Below are positions 1 through 13,461 of a stretch of DNA of 64,000 nucleotides, one piece after another. This DNA is from an uncultured Erythrobacter sp. (GTDB lineage Bacteria; Pseudomonadota; Alphaproteobacteria; Sphingomonadales; Sphingomonadaceae): positions 1,051,611 through 1,115,610 of the forward strand of contig NZ_CANMIJ010000001.1 in the NCBI RefSeq assembly GCF_947497915.1. Reading direction: 5' to 3'. The notes below the pieces were generated by a model. It saw only the letters and a list, made by a program, of their open reading frames with translations. It had not been told where the DNA came from and searched no databases. Every line of letters starts with the position of its first letter. The stretch's first letter is position 1. A program made the translations under genes and the position numbers.

Positions 1-302
1 AGAGCCATGATAATGTAATCGATCCCGAGCATGAAGAGCGTGAAAAGCAGGATCGGCCGGCGGCCATAGCGATCAGACAGGCCTCCCATGATCGGGGCAA
101 ATAGGAACTGCATCACGGCATAAGCGAACAGGAGCCAGCCGCCGATTTCAGCCGTGCGATCAAGGCTTTCACCGGTTAGTGATTCGAGCAGCGTCGGCAT
201 GACAGGGATGATCAATCCTATGCCAACCATATCCACGAAAACGATAAAGGCGACGAATGCTAGGGTTGCGTTCTTGCCGTTTGGGTGTGTTTCGCTGCTC
301 AC
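1..302 (-). CDS. MFS transporter, TetA-like (partial, C-terminus outside window)
   Basis: This is the first 100 residues of a major facilitator superfamily drug/proton antiporter of the TCR/Tet group. After a short polar N-terminus comes a first membrane helix (FVAFIVFVDMVGIGLIIPVM), then a second helix followed by the cytoplasmic loop motif GGLSDRYGRRP, the classic MFS motif A. The start is a GTG two bases past the stop of the upstream gene, so the two are probably cotranscribed. The substrate cannot be told from the sequence. The remaining ten or so helices lie beyond base 1. Confidence 0.85.
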   Translation of the reverse strand, partial: MSSETHPNGKNATLAFVAFIVFVDMVGIGLIIPVMPTLLESLTGESLDRTAEIGGWLLFAYAVMQFLFAPIMGGLSDRYGRRPILLFTLFMLGIDYIIMA

Positions 303-303
303 A

Positions 304-2876
<2,573 letters not shown>

Positions 2877-2891
2877 GCAGAGCCACTTAGA

Positions 2892-3566
2892 TCACGCGCT
2901 CGGCGCCGCCAAGCCACCTCGGTGCACGAAATAGCGGTTCTCCCCGACCCACGCAGCGATTCCGGTAACAATTGCGAACGCGACGAGCGCCTGAATGTAG
3001 AGGAACGGGCCGGCGGCCTCTGGTTCAGGCCCGAACCAGTTGACCGCTTGCATGGCAAGCAAGATGACGAGAAGAATCAAAGGCTGACCAATCGGCCCGC
3101 GCGAACGGCGGATGTAGAACAGAAACGCCGCAAGCGTGATGCCGATTTCCAAAGGCATAGCGATAGCCGGATAGTTCCAGAGGCCAAGACCATAAGTTGC
3201 CTCGCCGCCAGCCATTGTCAGGTCAGGGCGGTGGGTAAGCCAGTCCAAGAACCAATGCGACATGACGACGAGTCCTGCCAGAAACCCGCCGAACACATTG
3301 CGGCTCCACAGCATCACGATCAGCGCGAAGGCAACGGCCCATATGCCGGTACCCGCCAAACTGTGGGTGTATGGCATGTGATAAAGGTCAAATGGCACCA
3401 TTGCGGTCGCACCCGGTTCCACGCGCATTTTTTCCACGCCTGCCAAAGCAAGGCCGAAGAATCCCCAATCGACAAGCTGCGCCGCGACAAAGGTTGTCGC
3501 CAATTTCGGCGCACGCGGGCCGAGCGCAGCCGCAACAAAGGCAGGCGCGAAGTGACCGATAAACAT
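2892..3566 (-). CDS. multi-pass membrane protein, metal-dependent-hydrolase-like
   Basis: This 224-residue integral membrane protein has about six hydrophobic segments. Its N-terminus MFIGHFAPAFVAAALGPRAP, the YHMPYTHSL motif and the MSHWFLDWLTHRPD motif resemble the YdjM/YfhO-type inner-membrane proteins annotated as membrane-bound metal-dependent hydrolases. The spaced His and Asp residues would be the metal ligands. It stops 15 bases before the purL start and begins 32 bases after the DUF2177 gene, so all three are probably one transcript. The reaction is unknown. Confidence 0.7.
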   Translation of the reverse strand: MFIGHFAPAFVAAALGPRAPKLATTFVAAQLVDWGFFGLALAGVEKMRVEPGATAMVPFDLYHMPYTHSLAGTGIWAVAFALIVMLWSRNVFGGFLAGLVVMSHWFLDWLTHRPDLTMAGGEATYGLGLWNYPAIAMPLEIGITLAAFLFYIRRSRGPIGQPLILLVILLAMQAVNWFGPEPEAAGPFLYIQALVAFAIVTGIAAWVGENRYFVHRGGLAAPSA

Positions 3567-3598
3567 TCAAACTTTCCCCTGTGTCGCCCCGATGCGCG

Positions 3599-4003
3599 TT
3601 ACTTGGTAAACCGAAGTGTGACGAATGTCGCCACCGCGCTTGTCACTCCAGTAGCAAACCCGCCCCAGATGATGTCCATAACCGTTACTTTGGTTGCCCA
3701 CACTTTGAACACAGCTTGGCTGGTGAGGTCGAAGGTGGCGTAACATAGCGCGCCCAACAAAACACCGTTCAGCAGTGCGGTCGAAACTTTGCCGCTTTGA
3801 AGGCCGGGGCGGATCGCGAACCAGACCATTCCGGCGAGATAAAGGAAATAGAACGCTCCAGCGGCGCCGACATTGAAGTTTTCGGCCATAATCTCACCGA
3901 TGACTGGCTGATAGAGATTGGGGCCAGCCCAGCTTAACCACATGGCATCAAGCGCGCCGAACACGATTGCGGCGCAGACATAGGCGATGAGATATTTGGA
4001 CAT
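3599..4003 (-). CDS. DUF2177 family membrane protein
   Basis: This 134-residue protein has four predicted membrane helices. The pattern AIVFGALDAMWL near the N-terminus and GALCYATFDLTSQAVFK in the third helix match the DUF2177 family of small inner-membrane proteins. The ATG start is followed by a hydrophobic segment with no cleavage site. It is first in the minus-strand run that continues into the hydrolase-like gene and purL. It is divergent from xseB across a 64-base gap. No function has been established for the family as far as I know. Confidence 0.8.
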   Translation of the reverse strand: MSKYLIAYVCAAIVFGALDAMWLSWAGPNLYQPVIGEIMAENFNVGAAGAFYFLYLAGMVWFAIRPGLQSGKVSTALLNGVLLGALCYATFDLTSQAVFKVWATKVTVMDIIWGGFATGVTSAVATFVTLRFTK

Positions 4004-4067
4004 TCGCGTTTCCCCGTTCGTGCTCTGTATTATTTCAGAGCCTTGACCGTGCCGTTAGTCGCGGTCA

Positions 4068-4349
4068 ATGCTCCGAAGCATGGATGAGGATAATGGTTCC
4101 GCAGGACACGCGGCAGAAATCGATCAAATGAGCTTTGAAGAGGCGCTGACCGCGCTTGAAAGCATTGTGCAGCAATTGGAGCGCGGTGATGTCCCGCTCG
4201 ACGAATCGATCACGCTGTATGAGCGCGGCGAACAATTGCGCGGCGCGTGCCAAAAACGGCTGGATGCCGCACAGGCACGGATCGAGAAAATCGTGACCGG
4301 TGCAGATGGCAAACCGAGCGGCACCGCGCCGCTTGATGGAGCCAATTGA
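4068..4349 (+). CDS. xseB: exodeoxyribonuclease VII small subunit
   Basis: XseB is the small, coiled-coil regulatory subunit of exonuclease VII, which with XseA digests single-stranded DNA during repair. The family core is clear: SFEEALTALESIVQQLERGD, then SITLYERGEQL and the C-terminal CQKRLDAAQARIEKI. It is 93 residues from the first ATG. A second in-frame ATG at 4080 gives 89 residues and is equally possible. It ends one base before the ispA start, the common xseB-ispA pairing of proteobacteria. No xseA is in the window. Confidence 0.93.
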   Translation: MLRSMDEDNGSAGHAAEIDQMSFEEALTALESIVQQLERGDVPLDESITLYERGEQLRGACQKRLDAAQARIEKIVTGADGKPSGTAPLDGAN

Positions 4350-4350
4350 G

Positions 4351-5265
4351 ATGGCATTGGCTGAAGTTGGCAGTGATGTCCTGGGTGAGGGGTTGAAACG
4401 GGTTCAGGAAGAAATCGATTCCGTTTTCGACGCATTCCTGCCTGTACCGGATGATACGCGTGCGCGGCTTGTCGAGGCGATGCGTTATGCTGCGATTGGC
4501 GGCGGTAAGCGGGTTCGGCCATTGCTAGTTGTCAGCACTGCCGAATTGTTTGGCGTAGACCGCACAGCGGCCCTGCGTGCAGGCGCAGCTATCGAGGCGA
4601 TCCATGTCTATTCGCTGATCCATGATGATCTGCCGTGCATGGACGATGATGATTTACGTCATGGCAAACCGACCCTTCACAAAGTTTTTGACGAAGCGAC
4701 CGCTGTACTTGCCGGGGACTCGCTGCACGCATTGGCGTTCGAAATCCTAGCGGACACCGAAACCAGCGCCGATCCGTTTGTGCGTAGCGAATTGATCGCC
4801 ACGCTTGGCACGGCCAGCGGCATGAACGGCATGGCTGGGGGACAGATCATGGACATGGTCGCCGATGAGGAGGGCATTGATTATGACCTTCACTCGATCA
4901 CAAAGCTTCAACAGCTGAAAACCGGCGCTTTGCTCGCCGCGAGCGTCGAAATGGGCGCGATTATGGGCAAAGTCCCTCCGGAAGGCCGCACCCATTTGAG
5001 AGCCTATTCGCGAGATATCGGCCTCGCTTTCCAGATTGCTGACGATTTGCTGGATGTAACCGGCGATCAGGAGAAAGCTGGCAAGGCGCTGCGCAAAGAT
5101 GAGGAGCAGGGCAAGCAAACGTTCGTGACGCTGATGGGCGTTGATCAAGCCCGCGATCAGGCGCGTGCGCTTGTCGATCAGGCCGTTTCGCACCTTGGCT
5201 CTTATGGTGAGGAGGCAGATCTGCTGCGCTCGCTCGCTCGTTTTATTGTGGAGCGTGACCGTTGA
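4351..5265 (+). CDS. ispA: polyprenyl synthetase (farnesyl/geranylgeranyl diphosphate synthase)
   Basis: This enzyme condenses isopentenyl diphosphate with allylic diphosphates to make C15 or C20 isoprenoids for quinones, undecaprenol and carotenoids. Both aspartate-rich motifs are present: DDLPCMDDDD (first) and DDLLD (second). GGKRVRPLL and the GQIMDM/KTGALL region are also there. The ATG at 4351, one base after the xseB stop, gives 304 residues, normal for the family. In-frame upstream starts at 4336 and 4300 would overlap xseB and are less likely. Chain length is not certain from sequence alone. The gene overlaps the next one by four bases. Confidence 0.93.
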   Translation: MALAEVGSDVLGEGLKRVQEEIDSVFDAFLPVPDDTRARLVEAMRYAAIGGGKRVRPLLVVSTAELFGVDRTAALRAGAAIEAIHVYSLIHDDLPCMDDDDLRHGKPTLHKVFDEATAVLAGDSLHALAFEILADTETSADPFVRSELIATLGTASGMNGMAGGQIMDMVADEEGIDYDLHSITKLQQLKTGALLAASVEMGAIMGKVPPEGRTHLRAYSRDIGLAFQIADDLLDVTGDQEKAGKALRKDEEQGKQTFVTLMGVDQARDQARALVDQAVSHLGSYGEEADLLRSLARFIVERDR

Positions 5266-5708
5266 AACATTCAATTTTCATTGCCGTGGTAGCGACCGCG
5301 CTTTTGACTGCATGCTCGGCTGAAACCGGCACTAACGACAGTTCATCCAGCGATGATCCTCATGCCGGGCACCATATGGGGCCATCAAAGGAGGCCGCGC
5401 GCGAGAAAGCAGAATTCGTCGAGGTTTTTGTCGATCATTTCGATGCGCAAGAGTGCAAGAGCTCTGAACTGATCGGAACGATGCAACGCAAAGAGCCAGA
5501 TGGTTCAGGCCTGTACATCCGCTCGTATCAAACCTCTCCATCCTGCGTGGATGATTTGAAGACTGTGTTTGAAACCCGCGGTTTTGATGAATTCGAAGCT
5601 GGTCGCTACATCAGCGAGACCGACGACGGTACGACAGAGCGGGTGGTCATCCGGATGGCGGATGATGGTTCGAGAGCCGGCGTCGAATGGGAGGTCGAGA
5701 AAGAATGA
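5262..5708 (+). CDS. predicted lipoprotein, unknown function
   Basis: This 148-residue protein begins with a lipoprotein signal, hydrophobic then LLTAC with the lipidated Cys, so it is predicted to be membrane-anchored in the periplasm. A His-rich patch (HAGHH) follows the Ser/Asp-rich linker and could bind metal. The mature part is acidic. The start is a TTG whose last two bases belong to the ispA stop (TTGA overlap), and no better start exists in frame. It ends in an ATGA overlap with coaD, so translation of ispA, this gene and coaD is probably coupled. I do not recognise the family. Confidence 0.75.
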   Translation: MKHSIFIAVVATALLTACSAETGTNDSSSSDDPHAGHHMGPSKEAAREKAEFVEVFVDHFDAQECKSSELIGTMQRKEPDGSGLYIRSYQTSPSCVDDLKTVFETRGFDEFEAGRYISETDDGTTERVVIRMADDGSRAGVEWEVEKE

Positions 5709-6217
5709 CTCAGCGCATCGGAATTTATCCGGGCACATTCGACCCGATCACCCTTGGCCATGCCGATATTATCCGTCGCGGCTCCAAACTGGTCGACAAG
5801 CTGATCATCGGAGTGACGACCAACCCGTCTAAAAACCCGATGTTCACAACCGAAGAACGCTTTGCGAGTGTAGAGCGTGAGGTGAAACAGCTCGGCCTGA
5901 CCAATGTCGAAGTTGTTGGCTTCAATGCCTTGCTGGTTAAATTTGCACAGCAACAGGGCGCGAGCGTCATTATTCGCGGCCTTCGTGCGGTCGCCGATTT
6001 TGAATACGAATATCAAATGGCGGGCATGAACCAGCAGCTTGATGATGATATCGAGACTGTGTTCCTGATGGCCGACGTTTCGTTGCAACCGATTGCGAGC
6101 AAGCTGGTGAAGGAAATTGCCCTATATGGCGGTGATATCACTCCATTTGTAAGCGAGCCTGTGCGCGCCGAAGTGAATGTCCGTGTCGAGAAAATTGGCC
6201 GTAAAGGCGACATTTGA
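5705..6217 (+). CDS. coaD: phosphopantetheine adenylyltransferase
   Basis: CoaD transfers AMP from ATP to 4'-phosphopantetheine, giving dephospho-CoA, the penultimate step of CoA synthesis. The nucleotidyltransferase HxGH-type signature is present (GTFDPITLGHADII), as are IIRGLRAVADFEYEYQM and SKLVKEIALYGGD. The ATG at 5705 overlaps the upstream stop (ATGA) and gives 170 residues, the usual length. A longer reading from 5687 adds only a non-conserved tail. It is third in a tight plus-strand cluster after ispA. Confidence 0.97.
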   Translation: MTQRIGIYPGTFDPITLGHADIIRRGSKLVDKLIIGVTTNPSKNPMFTTEERFASVEREVKQLGLTNVEVVGFNALLVKFAQQQGASVIIRGLRAVADFEYEYQMAGMNQQLDDDIETVFLMADVSLQPIASKLVKEIALYGGDITPFVSEPVRAEVNVRVEKIGRKGDI

Positions 6218-6311
6218 CGTCAATCGGGCGTGGGCAAGTCTGGCCGTCTGCACACTCATTCATTGAAGTGTCAGGCACGCACCGTTACACGGCACCTCAA
6301 CAGAACAATTG

Positions 6312-7004
6312 ATGAAGATGACCATGATCAAGAAAACCCTTGGCGCGCTTGCCGCTCTTTCGCTGTTTGCTGCTCCTACTGCCGCTTTTGCGCAGGATGA
6401 CGAAGAAGTTGTCGCAAAAGCGCGCTCATTCGTTCCGATCAATTATGATCCAAGCGAAGATCTGGAAAACGTTTGGGTCTTGGACCTGTCGAATGGTGAG
6501 CGGGTGAAGATCCGCCTGATGCCGGAATGGGCGCCAAACCATGTTGAGCGCATCAAAACGCTGACGAGCCAGGGTTTCTATGACGGCATCATTTTTCACC
6601 GTGTAATCGATGGTTTTATGGCCCAAGGCGGCGATCCAACGGGCACGGGACAAGGCGGCAGTGAACTTCCCGATCTTGATGAAGAGTTTAACCCGATGCC
6701 GCATGTTCGCGGATCGCTGGCCATGGCCCGTGCGACGGAAGAGAACAGCGCGAACAGCCAGTTCTTTATCGTCTTCTATCCACGTTTCAGCCTCGATAAA
6801 CGCTACACCAATTTCGGCCGCGTGATCGACAATATGGCTGCGGTGGACAGCATCAATCGCGGTGAGCCACCGCGCGATCCGACCCGCATTTTGCAAGCGT
6901 CACTGGCTAGCGACAGCAAAGCGCCGCCGGTTGCACCTGCTGCACCTGCGACGATGGATGTCGACATAACGTCTGACATGCTGAGCGCACCTATCACTCA
7001 GTAA
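6312..7004 (+). CDS. peptidylprolyl isomerase, cyclophilin type, periplasmic
   Basis: This cyclophilin catalyses cis-trans isomerisation of proline bonds during folding. A Sec signal peptide (MIKKTLGALAALSLFAAPTAAFA, then QDDEE) predicts a periplasmic enzyme. The catalytic fold shows FHRVIDGFMAQGGDPTGTG and then NSANSQFFIVF, the standard cyclophilin active-site blocks. The mature part is about 205 residues with a short Pro/Ala-rich C-terminal tail. Three in-frame ATGs (6312, 6318, 6324) are possible starts and the last leaves the cleanest signal peptide. It lies alone between coaD and queA with about 95 bases upstream and 40 downstream. Confidence 0.9.
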   Translation: MKMTMIKKTLGALAALSLFAAPTAAFAQDDEEVVAKARSFVPINYDPSEDLENVWVLDLSNGERVKIRLMPEWAPNHVERIKTLTSQGFYDGIIFHRVIDGFMAQGGDPTGTGQGGSELPDLDEEFNPMPHVRGSLAMARATEENSANSQFFIVFYPRFSLDKRYTNFGRVIDNMAAVDSINRGEPPRDPTRILQASLASDSKAPPVAPAAPATMDVDITSDMLSAPITQ

Positions 7005-7043
7005 GGCTTTCCCTAGCGGGATAGCACGGCTAGGCGCGCTGCC

Positions 7044-8078
7044 ATGCGTGTAGATCTTTTCGATTTTGACCTTCCGCAAGAGCGGATTGCGCTGCGACCT
7101 GTGCGGCCGCGCGATGCGGCGCGTATGCTGCTTGCGCGCGGTGATGAACCGTTCGCCGATATGGGCGTGCGCGATCTTCCTGATCTGCTCAGTCCCGGCG
7201 ATGTGCTCGTGTTCAACGACACACGCGTCATCCCCGCTCAACTCGAAGGGCGCCGCGCCGCCGGTGAGGCAAAAATTGGCGCGACGCTGCACAAACGGAT
7301 CGATTTGCGCCGGTGGCAGGCTTTCGTCCGCAATGCCAAGCGGGTGAAGGTCGGTGACCAGTTGATCTTCGGCGGCGGAGTGACTGCCATCGCCGAGGCG
7401 CGCCTTCCCGATGGCAGCATCACATTGATGTTCGAAGGCGAAGAGCCCGTCGAGGTCCTGCTCGACCGCGCGGGCACGATGCCGTTGCCGCCATACATTG
7501 CGCAAAAGCGCGGCGTGGATGAGCAAGACTTGTCAGATTACCAGACGATGTTTGCCAAAGAAGATGGTGCAGTGGCCGCGCCCACCGCGTCGCTGCATTT
7601 CACCGACGAATTGATCGCTGCAATCGATGCGCGTGGCATCAAACGCGAAACGCTCACCTTGCATGTCGGTGCAGGGACATTCCTGCCGGTTAAGGCTGAC
7701 GATACGGATGACCACGCGATGCATTCTGAGTTTGGCCGGATCACTTCTGATACAGCGGAACGGCTTAATGCGGCTCGGGCGGCGGGCGGACGTATTATCG
7801 GCGTCGGCACAACGGCGCTTAGACTGTTGGAAAGCGCAGCGACGCCTGACCGCGTCATTCACCCGTTCGCAGGCGACACCGATATCTTCATCACGCCCGG
7901 CTACACGTTCAACGGGGTCGATGGTTTGATGACCAATTTTCACCTGCCCAAATCAACCCTGATGATGCTGGTGAGCGCTCTTATGGGTCGTGACCGCATG
8001 ATGGCGGCTTACGAACACGCTATCACAAACGAATATCGCTTCTATTCCTATGGTGACTCCTCGCTCCTGCTTCCCTAA
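7044..8078 (+). CDS. queA: S-adenosylmethionine:tRNA ribosyltransferase-isomerase
   Basis: QueA transfers and rearranges the ribosyl group of SAM onto 7-aminomethyl-7-deazaguanine in tRNA, producing epoxyqueuosine. Family marks include the N-terminal [16 protein letters not shown], the [10 protein letters not shown] block, [16 protein letters not shown] and FITPGY with the [15 protein letters not shown] segment. Its 344 residues are normal. It is followed by a two-gene ABC exporter and then tgt, the other queuosine gene. The queA-tgt pair is therefore split by an unrelated transporter on the same strand. Confidence 0.97.
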   Translation: MRVDLFDFDLPQERIALRPVRPRDAARMLLARGDEPFADMGVRDLPDLLSPGDVLVFNDTRVIPAQLEGRRAAGEAKIGATLHKRIDLRRWQAFVRNAKRVKVGDQLIFGGGVTAIAEARLPDGSITLMFEGEEPVEVLLDRAGTMPLPPYIAQKRGVDEQDLSDYQTMFAKEDGAVAAPTASLHFTDELIAAIDARGIKRETLTLHVGAGTFLPVKADDTDDHAMHSEFGRITSDTAERLNAARAAGGRIIGVGTTALRLLESAATPDRVIHPFAGDTDIFITPGYTFNGVDGLMTNFHLPKSTLMMLVSALMGRDRMMAAYEHAITNEYRFYSYGDSSLLLP

Positions 8079-8087
8079 TCGGGTTGC

Positions 8088-9028
8088 ATGTCCGAACCGA
8101 TCCTTTCCATTTCCGGCCTCTCAAAGGTCTATAAAGGCGGCGTCAAAGCTCTTGATGACGTCAATCTTGAAATCAAAAAGGGCGAGATATTCGCTCTGCT
8201 GGGGCCGAATGGCGCTGGCAAAACAACGTTGATCGGCGCGGTGTGCGGTCTGGTTCGTCCCAGCGGCGGAACAATCGAAGTTTTTGGAAATGACTTAGGC
8301 AAGGAATGGCGCTCTGCCCGAGCGCGGATTGGCTTGGTTCCGCAAGAGCTTAGCACCGACATGTTCGAAACTGTCTATCGCGCGGTATCGTATTCGCGCG
8401 GTCTCTTCGGACATGCACCGGACAAAGTCCGTATCGAGGAGGTTCTGCGCAGTCTTTCGCTTTGGGAGAAGAAGGACAGCCAGATCCGCGAACTTTCGGG
8501 CGGGATGAAGCGGCGCGTATTGATTGCAAAAGCGTTGGCTCATGAACCTGATCTGCTTTTTCTAGATGAGCCAACCGCAGGCGTGGATGTAGAGCTGCGC
8601 AAAGACATGTGGCAGCAGATTGCTGCGCTTCGCGAACGCGGCACGACTATAATTCTGACGACACATTACATCGAAGAAGCCGAGGAAATGGCGGACCGTG
8701 TGGGCATTATCCGCAAGGGCCAGATCCTGATGGTGGATGATAAGGATGCGATGATGCAGCGCATGGGCCGCACAGAGGCGGTGATCGAGCTAGCCGAACC
8801 GCTCGCGAGCTTGCCTGCATCTATCGCAAAATTTCCGGTCGAGCTGCGCGATGATGGCAAAGAAATTTGCTATCGCGGCGGTGACGGGGCAGGCGGCGGA
8901 CGCCAGGATGTTGCTGACTTAACCAAGGCTCTGATCGCCGCGGATATCAATTACCGGGGCATCGATATTCATGACAGTTCGCTTGAGGATATCTTTGTCG
9001 GTCTCGTGTCCGAGCAGGAGGAAGCGTG

Positions 9029-9029
<1 letters not shown>
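8088..9029 (+). CDS. ABC-2 type transporter, ATP-binding subunit
   Basis: This is the ATPase of an ABC exporter. In order it has the Walker A motif GPNGAGKTT, the Q-loop, the ABC signature LSGGMKRR, Walker B LLFLDEPTAGVD and the switch-histidine segment TTHYIEEAE. It has 313 residues including a C-terminal regulatory extension of about 90 residues. It resembles the DrrA/NodI/YadG type, whose substrates range from drugs to oligosaccharides. The cargo cannot be deduced here. Its TGA overlaps the permease ATG by one base, so the two are translationally coupled. Confidence 0.93.
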
Positions 9030-10928
<1,899 letters not shown>

Positions 10929-10998
10929 ACACGGCTTTCACTTGAATTCAGATCATAGGTCTGTAGCTTCGCCGATAAGAAAACGGGGAAGTAATCAA

Positions 10999-12987
10999 AT
11001 GAATTTGTTTGGAAAAGCCATCAGTGCTGCGGCACTGGTCGCAAGCTCGGTATTTGTGGTTAGCGTTCCGGCCAACGCGCAGCAGGAAAGCGCGGAAGAG
11101 CTCGCCGCGCGTTTTGGTGCGCGCCCGAACGTACTCGATATCAGCATCTCCCCGTCGGGCGATAAGGTCGCCTACATTACCTCTGATAACGCTACGACGG
11201 AGCTCCTCTATGTTGTCGATCTGACAGGAGATGCAGAGCCGCTATTGCTGACCAGCGCAAATGAAGCGAATGCCGAGCTTTCCTCATGCAATTGGGCCAA
11301 TGATGTTTGGCTTGTTTGCAATATCGTGGGGATTACCCGCGTTGACGGGCAGATCCCGATTTATGTGAACAGATTGGTGTCGGTCGCCACGGACGGGTCC
11401 GAACCAAACCTGCTAACTTCGCGAACTTCCACCCGCGCAAGCGGCGTGCAACAAGATGGCGGCAGTGTCTTATCATTGGATGTGCAGGGCGAGAAAAACC
11501 GCATTCTGGTTACACGCCAGTTCCTGGAAGAGACTGCAACCAATTCTCGATTGGGCAATGCCGATTCCGGTTTGGGTGTGGAGATGATTGATGTCACCCG
11601 CAATCGCCGGAAAACGGTCGAGAAACCAGACGAAGCTGCCTCCCGCTATGTCGCTGATGAAAACGGTGTGATCCGCGTCAAAGTTCGGCGTTTGAGCAAT
11701 GGTGCCGGCCGTCTGACGGGTGAAACCCGCTATTCCTATCGCCAGCCGGGATCGCGCGAATGGCAGCCATTTGGCGATGCATTGAAAGGCTTTGTGCCGG
11801 TGGCCGTGGATGCGGGCGACAACGTTGCATATGGTTACAAGAGCAAGGACGGTTTTGACGCGGTCTACCGCGTGCCCCTCGATGGATCGGGCGCGGCCGA
11901 AGTGGTTGCCTCGCGCAGCGATGTCGATGTGGATGGTTTGATCAGGATTGGTCGGAAGCAGCGTGTGGTCGGCGCGACCTTCGCAACAGAAAAACGGCAA
12001 GTCGAATATTTCGATCCAGAACTCGCTAAGCTTGCTCGCGGATTGCAGAACGCGCTACCGGGTAAGCCGCTTATCGATATCATTGACGCATCAGCCGACG
12101 AAAACACGCTGCTAATAGTCGCATCAAGCGATGTTGATCCAGGCATGACGTATCTGCTTGAGCGCGACACCAGAGCGCTTTCACCGCTTCTCCCGCTGCG
12201 TGATCCGCTCGCCGAACGTGCGATGGCTCCGATGAAGCCTGTGACGTTTCCTGCACAGGATGGCACAGAGATTCCCGGCTACCTCACATTGCCGCTGAAC
12301 GCAGAAGGGCCGGTGGCCGCCATTGTATTGCCACATGGCGGCCCCGGCGCGCGTGATTATTGGGGCTTTGACTGGATGGTGCAATTCTTTGCAGCGCGCG
12401 GATACGCCGTTCTACAACCCAACTTTAGAGGCTCCACGGGTTACGGCGACGCATGGTTTGGCCGCAATGGTTTCAAGGCATGGGAAACCGCCATTGGCGA
12501 TGTGAACGATGCAGGGCGCTGGCTCGTATCAGAAGGCATCGCCGATCCAGACCGTCTCGGTATCGCTGGCTGGTCTTATGGCGGGTATGCCGCCCTGCAA
12601 TCGCAGGTTCTAGACGCTGACCTTTATAAAGCCGTGGTTGCCATCGCGCCGGTCACTGACTTGCAACTGACGATTGAGGAAGCGCGCGATTACACCAATT
12701 TCAACGTCGTGCGGCGGTTTATCGGTGATGGCCCTCACGTGAAAGCGGGCAGCCCAGCCAATTTCGCCGCGCAGTTCAAGGCTCCTGTGCTGATGTTCCA
12801 CGGCACCGAGGACATGAATGTCGGCCATCTCCAGTCGCGCCGTATGGAAGATCGACTGAAAGATGCGGGACGTTCTGTTCGGTATGTCGAATATGAAGGC
12901 TTTGATCATTATTTGGACCATGGCCAAGTGCGCGGAAATATGCTGAAGGCTATCGACGAATTCCTGGCCGAGAACCTCGGCGAATAA
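10999..12987 (+). CDS. S9 family prolyl oligopeptidase-like peptidase, secreted
   Basis: This is an exported serine peptidase of the S9 (acyl-aminoacyl/dipeptidyl peptidase) type. From the ATG at 10999, which follows a GGGGAAG ribosome site, it has 662 residues. A Sec signal peptide ends near VPANA-QQE. A beta-propeller-like region of about 400 residues follows, and then the alpha/beta-hydrolase domain. The catalytic triad reads Ser526 (GWSYGGYAAL), Asp605 (GTEDMNV) and His637 (GFDHYLD). The oxyanion motif HGGPGARD is present. It probably degrades peptides in the periplasm. It stands alone between tgt and chorismate mutase. Confidence 0.93.
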   Translation: MNLFGKAISAAALVASSVFVVSVPANAQQESAEELAARFGARPNVLDISISPSGDKVAYITSDNATTELLYVVDLTGDAEPLLLTSANEANAELSSCNWANDVWLVCNIVGITRVDGQIPIYVNRLVSVATDGSEPNLLTSRTSTRASGVQQDGGSVLSLDVQGEKNRILVTRQFLEETATNSRLGNADSGLGVEMIDVTRNRRKTVEKPDEAASRYVADENGVIRVKVRRLSNGAGRLTGETRYSYRQPGSREWQPFGDALKGFVPVAVDAGDNVAYGYKSKDGFDAVYRVPLDGSGAAEVVASRSDVDVDGLIRIGRKQRVVGATFATEKRQVEYFDPELAKLARGLQNALPGKPLIDIIDASADENTLLIVASSDVDPGMTYLLERDTRALSPLLPLRDPLAERAMAPMKPVTFPAQDGTEIPGYLTLPLNAEGPVAAIVLPHGGPGARDYWGFDWMVQFFAARGYAVLQPNFRGSTGYGDAWFGRNGFKAWETAIGDVNDAGRWLVSEGIADPDRLGIAGWSYGGYAALQSQVLDADLYKAVVAIAPVTDLQLTIEEARDYTNFNVVRRFIGDGPHVKAGSPANFAAQFKAPVLMFHGTEDMNVGHLQSRRMEDRLKDAGRSVRYVEYEGFDHYLDHGQVRGNMLKAIDEFLAENLGE

Positions 12988-13013
12988 CCTCTTTGCCCGA
13001 AAGGCTTGGCGAT

Positions 13014-13316
13014 ATGCCGCAGGCGCCCGACGATTGTTCAACTATGTCCGAAGTGCGCCTTGGCGTGGATGCGACAGATCGAGAGCTTGTCGCTCTGCTA
13101 GACCGCCGGTTTGGCTATATGCGCGCCGCGGCGCGGATTAAGCCGACACGCGATGCGGTGCGCGATGAAGATCGCAAGGCCAGCGTCATTGCGGCCGCTG
13201 TGAAGGAAGCGGAAGCGGTTGGCATTCCCGGTGACGTCATCGCAGATATCTGGGAACGGCTTGTCGAGGGCTCAATCGCTTATGAATTTGAAAAGTGGGA
13301 TCAAATTCGAGACTGA
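13014..13316 (+). CDS. chorismate mutase, AroQ/PchB-like
   Basis: This 100-residue all-helical protein of the AroQ class converts chorismate to prephenate or acts as an isochorismate pyruvate lyase-like enzyme. Family marks are the N-terminal helix DRELVALLDRRFGYM, IKPTRDAVRDEDRKASV and VIADIWERLVEGSIAYE. The order of Arg, Lys and Glu residues matches PchB-like chorismate mutases. The ATG at 13014 is preferred over a TTG at 12993. A strong terminator lies about 35 bases after the stop, so it ends the plus-strand cluster. Confidence 0.88.
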   Translation: MPQAPDDCSTMSEVRLGVDATDRELVALLDRRFGYMRAAARIKPTRDAVRDEDRKASVIAAAVKEAEAVGIPGDVIADIWERLVEGSIAYEFEKWDQIRD

Positions 13317-13350
13317 TGCGTATAATAAGTCTCATTACGAGGCACATATG

Positions 13351-13379
13351 AAGGCGGTCCATTCGGGGCCGCCTTTTTT
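13351..13379 (+). terminator. rho-independent terminator of the chorismate mutase gene
   Basis: Arms AAGGCGGTCC and GGGCCGCCTT pair with a short loop and run straight into a T-tract (TTTTTT at 13374-13379). It lies 35 bases after the chorismate mutase stop and faces the rpsD terminator 30 bases further on. Confidence 0.88.
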
Positions 13380-13408
13380 GTTTGTCGCGCAGGCGCGCTC
13401 TGCACAAA

Positions 13409-13436
13409 CAAAAAGGGCGGCTTCGAAAAGCCGCCC
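13409..13436 (-). terminator. rho-independent terminator of rpsD
   Basis: On the minus strand a perfect 9-bp stem, GGGCGGCTT paired with AAGCCGCCC, is closed by a TTCG tetraloop and followed by TTTTTG. It lies about 26 bases past the rpsD stop. With the facing terminator it insulates two converging transcription units. Confidence 0.9.
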
Positions 13437-13461
13437 CGTTTGATTTGGTTTCCCGCGACAA

